A stretch of 60,820 bases of DNA from SAR116 cluster bacterium AG-321-K23 (lineage in GTDB: Bacteria; Pseudomonadota; Alphaproteobacteria; Puniceispirillales; Marisalimonadaceae): contig QBXO01000009.1 in NCBI GenBank assembly GCA_003284565.1, positions 1 to 60,820 on the forward strand. Direction: 5' to 3'. Below are positions 52,480-59,474 of this stretch, one piece after another. Position numbers and translations under genes: made by a program. Each line of letters starts with the position of its first letter. Position 1 is the first letter of the stretch. The notes beneath the pieces were generated by a model. The model saw only the letters and a program-made list of their open reading frames with translations, ran no database searches and had not been told where the DNA came from.

Positions 52480-53667
52480 ATGAAAGTATCAAATGAAATT
52501 ATTAATATTTTTCCTGAAATCAAAAAGTGGAGGCGTGAGTTGCATGCTCATCCAGAACTTGGCTATGAAGAGGAGTGGACATCTAACTTTGTAGCAGAGA
52601 AACTCGAATCTTTTGGTTTGGAGATTCATCGAGGAATAGCTAAAACGGGAGTTGTTGGAGTTTTAAAGGGAGCTAATGCCAGTCTTGGTGGAGGAGGAAA
52701 TAAAGCTATTGGATTAAGAGCTGATATGGACGCTTTGCCAATAACTGAAGAAAATGATTTTTCTTATAAGTCAAAGTTTGATGGTCGTATGCATGCATGT
52801 GGTCATGATGGTCATACAGCCATGTTACTTGGGGCAGCAAAATTATTATCTTCGAAAAAGGATTTTGATGGAACTGTGTATTTTATATTCCAACCTGCAG
52901 AAGAAGGTGGAGGCGGTGGGCTTGCCATGATAGAGGATGGCTTGTTTGAAAAGTTCCCTATGGACAGTGTGTGGGGCATGCATAATTGGCCAGGTATGAC
53001 AGTTGGAAGTGTCGCCATTCATAAAGGATCTGTTATGGCAGCAGCAGACAAATTTGAAGTTACTATAAATGGAAACGGTGGTCATGCCGCAATGCCTCAA
53101 GCAACAAATGATCCTGTATTAGCTGTTACTGCTATTGTCCAGGCTGTACAACAGATAGTTTCTCGACGACAGAATCCTATTGATGCAGTTGTGATTTCTG
53201 TAACTCAAATTAATGCAGGTTCTGGATTTAATATTATACCCCAGACAGCAAATTTTGTTGGTACTATCAGAACCATTAACCCGAATACTAGAATAAGTGT
53301 TCATAAACAATTCACAGAAATTTGTGAGGCTACAGCAATAGCTTATGGCTGTTCAGCCAATGTATCTGTTATTAAAGGTTATCCTGTAACAATAAATGAC
53401 ATTGAGTCTAGTGAAAAAGTAATTGAAGTTTCATCAAATTTATTTGGTAAAGACTCGGTTAAAACTAATATGGCACCTTCAATGGGCGCTGAAGATTTCG
53501 CTTATATGTTAGAAAAAATACCGGGATCATATATATGGTTGGGAGCAGGTGAAGGGAAGTCAGGTTGTATGCTTCATAATAGTAACTATGATTTTAATGA
53601 TGATATTTTACCTTTAGGTATTGCATACTGGGAACAATTAGTTAAATCAGAAATGCCCCTTAGATAA
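52480..53667 (+). CDS. M20-family amidohydrolase (hippurate hydrolase-like)
   Basis: A 395-residue metallo-amidohydrolase of the M20D group, acting on N-acyl amino acids such as hippurate or IAA conjugates. I use ATG 52480 preceded by AAGGAGAG; an in-frame ATG at 52420 would add 20 unlikely residues. Motifs: WRRELHAHPELGYEE, GLRADMDALPI, MHACGHDGHTAMLLGAA with metal ligands, FQPAEEGGGGG with the catalytic glutamate, and APSMGAEDFAYM. Natural substrate unknown. Confidence 0.93.
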   Translation: MKVSNEIINIFPEIKKWRRELHAHPELGYEEEWTSNFVAEKLESFGLEIHRGIAKTGVVGVLKGANASLGGGGNKAIGLRADMDALPITEENDFSYKSKFDGRMHACGHDGHTAMLLGAAKLLSSKKDFDGTVYFIFQPAEEGGGGGLAMIEDGLFEKFPMDSVWGMHNWPGMTVGSVAIHKGSVMAAADKFEVTINGNGGHAAMPQATNDPVLAVTAIVQAVQQIVSRRQNPIDAVVISVTQINAGSGFNIIPQTANFVGTIRTINPNTRISVHKQFTEICEATAIAYGCSANVSVIKGYPVTINDIESSEKVIEVSSNLFGKDSVKTNMAPSMGAEDFAYMLEKIPGSYIWLGAGEGKSGCMLHNSNYDFNDDILPLGIAYWEQLVKSEMPLR

Positions 53668-53703
53668 TATTGATAGACTTGTCTTGAATTTACTAATATA
53701 TTT

Positions 53704-53970
53704 ATGGGTATGAAAAATACCTTATTCATAATTATTTTAGCTATCTTTACTGTGATATTAATAACAATATTTGCAATCAATTTATGGTTGCAAATGTCAG
53801 ATGTAACAATTAGTCATAATGGAAAAATAGCAATTTTTGTTGGTGCTTTTTTCACTATTTTATTAGGTTCTGGGTTAATGTCTTTAGCTTATTTTTCATC
53901 TAAAAATGGCTTTGATGACCAAGTAGATCATGACTTAGATAGTTTGCTTGAAAAATTGAAAGATCGTTAA
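53704..53970 (+). CDS. Small two-helix membrane protein of unknown function
   Basis: An 88-residue protein with two membrane helices (about residues 5-28 and 43-64) joined by a short loop containing SHNGKIAIFVG. The C-terminus is acidic and helical (DDQVDHDLDSLLEKLKDR). An alternative ATG lies two codons in. I do not recognise a family. It is 36 bp after the amidohydrolase gene and about 50 bp before the SulP gene, so may be co-transcribed with both. Confidence 0.7.
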   Translation: MGMKNTLFIIILAIFTVILITIFAINLWLQMSDVTISHNGKIAIFVGAFFTILLGSGLMSLAYFSSKNGFDDQVDHDLDSLLEKLKDR

Positions 53971-54023
53971 TATTTAGGCAGATATTATCTTTTGTTTTTT
54001 GTTAATCAATTAGGAGCTTAATT

Positions 54024-55631
54024 ATACAAAAAATATTCAAAGAATTATCCCAAAAAATAACAGATAACGAATTGAAATTTTCAAATTTGAAATTTTCATT
54101 AATTTTAGAGTTTAAAACAGAAATTTTAGCAGGCTTAACAGTTGCTTTAGCATTAGTACCTGAAGCTGTGTCTTTTTCATTTATTGCTGGGGTTCATCCT
54201 TTAGTAGGCTTATATGCAGCTTTTATTGTTGGATTGATCACGGCTTTAATTGGAGGTAGACCTGGTATGATTTCAGGTGCAACAGGTGCATTAGCCGTTG
54301 TTATGGTGGCTTTAGTTTCTTTACACGGTGTTGAGTACTTATTTGCTACAGTAGTCTTAATGGGAATTTTTCAAATTATAGCGGCTTTTTTAAGATTAGG
54401 AAAATTTATCAGACTAGTTCCTTATCCTGTTATGCTTGGTTTTGTAAATGGTTTAGCAATTGTTATTTTTTTAGCTCAAATGTCCCAATTTCAAATAACA
54501 GATTTATCTGGGAATAAACAGTGGATGCAAGGACAAACCTTACTAATTATGTTTTTACTTGTAATTGCCACCATGGTAGTAATATGGGGAATTCCTAAAA
54601 TAACTAATATTATTCCAGCTCCTTTAGCCGGTATAATTTTTGTGACTACACTTGTTATAACATTAGATATAGACGTTCCTCGTGTGGGTGATCTTGCTTC
54701 TATAAAAGGAGGTTTTCCAACATTTCATATTCCGTTAGTTCCTCTTAATACTGATACTCTTTTAATAATACTCCCATATGCCTTGATTTTAGCAACAATC
54801 GGTTTAATTGAGAGCTTGTTAACGCTGAATTTAGTGGGTGATATTACTGGTAAAACTGGAGGAGCTTCTCAAGAGTGTGTCGCCCAAGGTATTGCTAATA
54901 TGGTAACGGGATTTTTTAGTGGTATGGGAGGTTGTGCAATGATTGGTCAATCAATGATTAATGTAAAATCTGGTGGTCGTACAAGGATATCTGGTATTAT
55001 GGCGTCTCTGTTTTTACTTCTATTCATTGTAGTTGGATCTTCTCTTATCGAGCAAATCCCCTTGGCAGCGTTGGTTGGTGTTATGTTTATGGTTGTTATT
55101 GGTACTTTTGCTTGGCAGAGTATCTTGGTTATTAAACGTATCCCAAGAACAGATGTAGTCGTTATGGTAATTGTAACCGCCATTACCGTTATTTACGATT
55201 TGGCAATTGCTGTCATATGTGGAGTTATTGTATCAGCTCTTGCTTATGCTTGGAATAATGCAATTCGTATTACAGGAAACGTTACAATAGATGACAGTGG
55301 CAACACAATTTATTATATACAAGGTCCTTTATTTTTTGGATCAGTCCAGGGTTTCTCAGAAATATTTAACATAGAAACTGACACTAATACTGTGGTTGTT
55401 GATTTTATTAATAGTCGTGTGGTAGATCAGTCAGCGTTACAAGCAATAGAAGATCTTGCTGTTAAATATGAAAAAAGAAAGAAACAGTTACAATTGAGAC
55501 ATTTGTCAACTGACTGTCACTCATTACTAAGGAAGGCTGGGCAGCTAGTTGTAGATGCTGATGATGATCCAAGTTATGGTTTGGCTGTGGATTATGGTGT
55601 GAAACCAGGAGTTCTTGGAAAAAATCATTAA
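54024..55631 (+). CDS. SulP-family anion transporter with STAS domain
   Basis: An SLC26/SulP permease for sulfate, bicarbonate or another anion. About twelve membrane segments start at ILAGLTVALALVPEAVSFSF; GATGALAVVMVAL and QECVAQGIANMVTGFFSGMG are conserved. The C-terminal STAS domain (about the last 110 residues) includes VVDFINSRVVDQSALQAIED. A conventional start would be TTG 54072 (519 residues), but it has no ribosome binding site, whereas AGGAG at 54012-54016 points to ATT 54021 or ATA 54024 in the same open frame. I list 54024 tentatively. Confidence 0.85.
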   Translation: MQKIFKELSQKITDNELKFSNLKFSLILEFKTEILAGLTVALALVPEAVSFSFIAGVHPLVGLYAAFIVGLITALIGGRPGMISGATGALAVVMVALVSLHGVEYLFATVVLMGIFQIIAAFLRLGKFIRLVPYPVMLGFVNGLAIVIFLAQMSQFQITDLSGNKQWMQGQTLLIMFLLVIATMVVIWGIPKITNIIPAPLAGIIFVTTLVITLDIDVPRVGDLASIKGGFPTFHIPLVPLNTDTLLIILPYALILATIGLIESLLTLNLVGDITGKTGGASQECVAQGIANMVTGFFSGMGGCAMIGQSMINVKSGGRTRISGIMASLFLLLFIVVGSSLIEQIPLAALVGVMFMVVIGTFAWQSILVIKRIPRTDVVVMVIVTAITVIYDLAIAVICGVIVSALAYAWNNAIRITGNVTIDDSGNTIYYIQGPLFFGSVQGFSEIFNIETDTNTVVVDFINSRVVDQSALQAIEDLAVKYEKRKKQLQLRHLSTDCHSLLRKAGQLVVDADDDPSYGLAVDYGVKPGVLGKNH

Positions 55632-55707
55632 TTTATTCTATTCTTTTGAAACTAGATTTCAATTCTCTAACAATTTTAACACTTGACTCTTAACCAATTT
55701 TATAGGA

Positions 55708-55722
55708 GAACAAAACATGAAC
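55708..55722 (+). promoter_or_regulatory. SOS (LexA) box upstream of umuD
   Basis: GAAC-AAAACAT-GAAC is an exact GAAC-N7-GAAC, the direct-repeat LexA box of Alphaproteobacteria (reverse complement GTTC-N7-GTTC). It overlaps the ATG of an 8-codon reading frame and lies 20 bp before the preferred umuD start. A possible promoter upstream is TTGAAA-N16-TAACAA near 55645-55675. Confidence 0.75.
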
Positions 55723-55743
55723 AAAATATTTGGAATGAAGTAA
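55717..55743 (+). other. Possible 8-codon leader frame overlapping the umuD start
   Basis: ATG at 55717 follows AGGAG (55704-55708) by 8 bp and encodes MNKIFGMK. Its TAA (55741-55743) overlaps the ATG of umuD at 55743 (TAATG), a layout that would couple translation. It could be chance; no conserved sequence is expected in so short a peptide. Confidence 0.35.
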
Positions 55744-56231
55744 TGATTAATTTAAATTTAGAAGTAACCAAAAGAATTTTAGCTCAAAATGGACACTATA
55801 AGATGTCAGATAAATTAGAAGTATTTAGGCCACATTTAAATCGTCCTCAAACTTTTCCTCTTTACAGCTCTAAAGTCTCAGCAGGTTTTCCTTCTCCTGC
55901 AGATGATAATTTAGAGAAGAGTTTAGATTTAAATAGCTATTTAATAAAACGTCCTGCTGCAACATTTTTTGTTCGTGTTAATGGTGATTCAATGATTAAT
56001 GCCGGTATAAATGACAACGACATTTTGGTTGTAGACAGAAGTATTAAGCCTGCACATGGGAAAGTGATTATAGCTGTTTTAGACGGACAAATGACTGTTA
56101 AAAGATTATACAAGCGGTCTGGAAAAATAATATTGATGCCAGAGAATGATTTGTATAAGCCAATTGAAATTGAAGACCATATGAATATGGAAATTTGGGG
56201 GGTGGTAACTAGTTCGGTTCATTTTCTGTGA
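55743..56231 (+). CDS. umuD: SOS mutagenesis protease UmuD (S24 family)
   Basis: Self-cleaving subunit of DNA polymerase V. With the ATG at 55743, the autocleavage site is A47-G48 in SSKVSAGFPSPADD. The serine nucleophile is S83 in NGDSMINAG and the lysine base K120 in GQMTVKRLYK; the 37-residue spacing equals that of E. coli S60/K97. The ATG at 55803 (MSDKLEVF) is an alternative giving an E. coli-like length; the TTG at 55683 is less likely because it would read through the SOS box region. Ends one base before umuC. Confidence 0.9.
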   Translation: MINLNLEVTKRILAQNGHYKMSDKLEVFRPHLNRPQTFPLYSSKVSAGFPSPADDNLEKSLDLNSYLIKRPAATFFVRVNGDSMINAGINDNDILVVDRSIKPAHGKVIIAVLDGQMTVKRLYKRSGKIILMPENDLYKPIEIEDHMNMEIWGVVTSSVHFL

Positions 56232-56232
56232 T

Positions 56233-57555
56233 ATGTATGGACTAGTTGACTGTAACAATTTTTATGTTTCTTGTGAAAGAGTTTTTAATCCTTTATTAAG
56301 AAACAAGCCAGTTGTAGTATTATCCAATAATGATGGGTGCATCATTGCTAGATCTAATGAAGCAAAATATTTAGGCATACCTATGGGAGCCCCATTACAT
56401 CTATACAAAACATTAATAAAGAAGAATAAAATATTCACATATTCCTCAAATTATACTTTGTATGGGGATATGTCTTCTCGGGTAATGAGTTCATTGAATT
56501 ATTTTGTACCTGATATGGAGATATACTCTATTGACGAAGCATTTCTTGACTTAAGAAAATTCAATGGCAACACTATTTTAGAAGAAATGTTTAAAATTAG
56601 ACAATTTATTTACCAGTGGACAGGTATACCTGTCTCAATCGGAGTAGGACCTACTAAAACATTAGCAAAATTGGCAAATAAAATGGCTAAGAAACATTCG
56701 TCTAACGGTGTCTATGTTTTAACCATATCTGATCATTTAAAAAATATATTAAGTGATATTCAGTTAGAAGATATTTGGGGTATCTCTAAAGGATGGGCAA
56801 ATCGTCTAAAATCAATAGGAATTAATAGTCCACTTGATTTACAGCAATCAGATGCTCGTCAGATTAGAAAATTAGTATCAGTTGTTGGTGAACGTATGGT
56901 TTATGAATTAAGAGGAAGTTCTTGCCTTGCTTTAGAGAATGTAGTGGATAAAAAATCTATCACAGTTTCTAGATCTTTTGGCAATATGATTAATGATAAA
57001 TATAATCTCAAACAAGCATTGGCAAATCATGTGGCAAGAGCAGCAGAGAAGCTTAGAAGTCAAGACAGCTTATGTGGAGAGATTTGTGTTTTTATTAATA
57101 CCAATCGTTTTAGAAAGAAGGATTTGCAATATAATAATAGTGCAATATTACCATTTGACGATTTAACAGATAATACAAATATCATAATGAAAAAAGCATT
57201 TAAGGTATTAGACAGACTTTACCGTCCAAATTATAATTATAAAAAAATTGGAGTAATATTACTTGATTTGAAGCAAAGAAAAACGGACGTTATAAATACC
57301 AATTATGTTATTCAGGATAACTTGTTTACATATGACAGAAATTATAAAAATATTGCTAATGTATCTGATATCCATATGAAAATATTAGATCAAATAAACA
57401 CTAAAATGGGGAAAATGACATTATTTTATGGTTCTCAAGGGATAGTAAAACACTCAGGAAGAAAGAGAACAGAAAAGAATAAATGGCACATGCGATCTTT
57501 TTATAGATCTCCTTTTTACACTACAAATTGGGCGGATATATTAAAAGTATCCTAG
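56233..57555 (+). CDS. umuC: Y-family DNA polymerase V catalytic subunit
   Basis: Error-prone translesion polymerase, 440 residues. The palm starts YGLVDCNNFYVSCERVFNPL with the first metal aspartate; the second acidic pair is in EIYSIDEAFLDL. GVGPTKTLAKLANKMAK and the little-finger domain follow. The C-terminal KWHMRSFYRSPFYTTNWADI is the DUF4113 tail typical of UmuC, distinguishing it from DinB. Coupled to umuD and under the same SOS box. Confidence 0.95.
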   Translation: MYGLVDCNNFYVSCERVFNPLLRNKPVVVLSNNDGCIIARSNEAKYLGIPMGAPLHLYKTLIKKNKIFTYSSNYTLYGDMSSRVMSSLNYFVPDMEIYSIDEAFLDLRKFNGNTILEEMFKIRQFIYQWTGIPVSIGVGPTKTLAKLANKMAKKHSSNGVYVLTISDHLKNILSDIQLEDIWGISKGWANRLKSIGINSPLDLQQSDARQIRKLVSVVGERMVYELRGSSCLALENVVDKKSITVSRSFGNMINDKYNLKQALANHVARAAEKLRSQDSLCGEICVFINTNRFRKKDLQYNNSAILPFDDLTDNTNIIMKKAFKVLDRLYRPNYNYKKIGVILLDLKQRKTDVINTNYVIQDNLFTYDRNYKNIANVSDIHMKILDQINTKMGKMTLFYGSQGIVKHSGRKRTEKNKWHMRSFYRSPFYTTNWADILKVS

Positions 57556-57568
57556 AAAAGTATCTGTA

Positions 57569-58777
57569 TTAAGATTTATTATTAGAAGGTAGTGGAATAC
57601 AACTCAGACCAGAGGTCCAAAGTTCTGCACAAACTGAACGAGCTTGATTTTCTGCTAATTCAATAAAACGAACTCTCCATAAGTACTCTAAATTATTATT
57701 TGAATTGTTAGTCCTAGTAATTTTACTTAATGAAGCAGGTAAGTTACCAAGTTGTTCTGGAACAATATTTCTAGCATTGCGGGCTGCTTTATGAGCATTT
57801 AATCTATTCTTAAAAGCACCAATTTGTACAAACCAATCTTCTTGAATATTTTCAGAGAAAATAGTTTTTTTGGTTTTAGAAGGTATTTTAAAACTTTTTA
57901 CATTTTTTTGTGCAACAATAACTTTAGGCCGAGCTTTAGGAATTTCTGAAGGTTTTGCTATTCTAACAAGTGGTCTAGAAGGGCTTGTTTTAAAGTATTT
58001 ATTGAGCAAGTTTATCATATGTTTATCACGTGATCTTGCCTTTTTCCCACCAAAAACAACACCAATGATTCTTTGCCCGTTTCTTTCAACAGAAGCGACA
58101 AGATTAAATCCAGAGGCATTTGTATAACCAGTTTTAATACCATCTGTTCCGGAGTAGCTACTTAGTAGATTATTATGATTGGTATATTTAACTCCCTTAT
58201 AAACAAAAGATTTAGTTTTGAATAATTTAAAAAAATTAGGGTGATTTTTTCTAATAGCCATTCCTAGAATAGCCATATCTCTAGCTGTAGATAATTGACC
58301 TCTATTAGGTAACCCTGAAGCATTTTTAAAGATTGTACGTTTCATACCCAATTTTTTAGCTTTCCTTGTCATTAATCTAGCAAAATTTCTTTCTGATTTT
58401 CCAAGATTTTCAGCCACAACTGTTGCTACATCATTGGCTGATTTAGTAATTAAAGCTAAAATAGCATTTTTAACTGTAATACTAGAACCAGCAGCAAGAT
58501 TTAATTTAGATGGTGGTTGTCTAGCTGCACGTTTAGAAATTTTAAATTTAGTGTTCATAGAGATTTTTTTATTTTTTAAAGAATCAAATATCATGTACAA
58601 GGTCATAATTTTTGTTAGAGAGGCAGGGTAGTTTCTGGTATCTGCATTAGTATTATGATAAATACGTTTAGTATTTTCATTTATAACAAAAGAGGCATAT
58701 TTAGCTTTAGCAGATGAAGCAATAACGAAAAAAAATAAAATAAATATAGAATTAAAAACTAATTTTATTAAATGCAT
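57569..58777 (-). CDS. D-alanyl-D-alanine carboxypeptidase with SPOR domain
   Basis: A low-molecular-weight penicillin-binding protein (peptidase S11), 402 residues from ATG 58777. The first 24 residues are a signal peptide; the TTG at 58843 would put 22 extra residues before it. Catalytic motifs: SLTK in PASLTKIMTLY, SAN in TKSANDVA, KTG in GIKTGYTNASG. The C-terminal SPOR domain (about the last 85 residues: EDWFVQIGAFKNRLNAHKAA) binds denuded septal peptidoglycan. Placement before clpS-clpA is common in Alphaproteobacteria. Confidence 0.93.
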   Translation of the reverse strand: MHLIKLVFNSIFILFFFVIASSAKAKYASFVINENTKRIYHNTNADTRNYPASLTKIMTLYMIFDSLKNKKISMNTKFKISKRAARQPPSKLNLAAGSSITVKNAILALITKSANDVATVVAENLGKSERNFARLMTRKAKKLGMKRTIFKNASGLPNRGQLSTARDMAILGMAIRKNHPNFFKLFKTKSFVYKGVKYTNHNNLLSSYSGTDGIKTGYTNASGFNLVASVERNGQRIIGVVFGGKKARSRDKHMINLLNKYFKTSPSRPLVRIAKPSEIPKARPKVIVAQKNVKSFKIPSKTKKTIFSENIQEDWFVQIGAFKNRLNAHKAARNARNIVPEQLGNLPASLSKITRTNNSNNNLEYLWRVRFIELAENQARSVCAELWTSGLSCIPLPSNNKS

Positions 58778-59024
58778 TGAACAGCGTTTTTGAATTAAAA
58801 CAATTTTCTGACAACTTAATATTTTAGTATAGTTTTTAAGCAATTTTTTTATCCAAAAAAATTAATTCAAAGACGTTTGATAGCATAAAAGTTAAAAAAA
58901 TTATAATATGAATGTTTAAATAAACACATCATTTAGATTAGATTTTTTAACAAAACACTACATTTAGTATAAAATACAAGCAACAATTATGAAAGAGTAT
59001 ATTAAAAAAAAAATTAACTTAAAC

Positions 59025-59053
59025 TTGTTGAACCTACGCGTCGTTCTTATATT
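59025..59053 (+). promoter_or_regulatory. Candidate promoter for clpS-clpA
   Basis: TTGTTG (59025-59030) and TATATT (59048-59053) are 17 bp apart. Between them lies GAACCTACGCGTCGTTC, unusually GC-rich for this 300-bp intergenic region, with GAAC and GTTC ends and an ACGCGT core that might be an operator. A 27-codon frame (58989-59072) spans the area without a ribosome binding site. The rest of the gap back to the carboxypeptidase gene shows nothing else. Confidence 0.4.
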
Positions 59054-59148
59054 ATTAAATAGCGTATACTAAAAAAGGAATATCCAAGAAGTTGTTCAAT
59101 AATAGAAAATATAAAAATATTGATTTAAGAATTATACAATCAATAACT

Positions 59149-59472
59149 ATGGGTGAAGATAAAGATAGTAAAGAAGATGTTGAAGGAAACATAAAATTAG
59201 CTGTAAAGCCAAAGACAAAAATTCCGTCACTCTACAGAGTATTAATGATGAATGATGACTATACGCCAATGGAGTTTGTTATTGAAGTTCTTGAAAAGTT
59301 TTTTCAAAAAAATAGAGAAGAGGCAACACAAATAATGCTTCATGTCCATCAACGTGGAATTGGTGTGTGTGGAATTTATACATATGATTTAGCAGAAACC
59401 AAAGCGATGCAAGTGATGAACTATGCCCGTAAATACGAGCATCCTTTACAAGTTCAATTAGAAAAGGAATAA
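59149..59472 (+). CDS. clpS: ATP-dependent Clp protease adaptor ClpS
   Basis: N-end-rule adaptor that hands substrates to ClpAP. Core: [20 protein letters not shown] with the [10 protein letters not shown] binding pocket, then [22 protein letters not shown] use ATG 59149 (107 residues); an in-frame TTG at 59092 with AAGGAA 11 bp upstream would add 19 residues and cannot be excluded, as the ATG lacks a clear ribosome binding site. Two bases separate it from clpA. Confidence 0.94.
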   Translation: MGEDKDSKEDVEGNIKLAVKPKTKIPSLYRVLMMNDDYTPMEFVIEVLEKFFQKNREEATQIMLHVHQRGIGVCGIYTYDLAETKAMQVMNYARKYEHPLQVQLEKE

Positions 59473-59474
59473 CA

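Noticed and set aside
55683-55742. TTG start for umuD giving 182 residues
   Set aside because: It has no ribosome binding site, and its codons run through the SOS box and the AGGAG. The ATG at 55743 or 55803 fits the family better.
59030-59046. GAAC-N9-GTTC as a second SOS box
   Set aside because: The alphaproteobacterial LexA box is a direct repeat with 7-base spacing; this is an inverted arrangement with 9.
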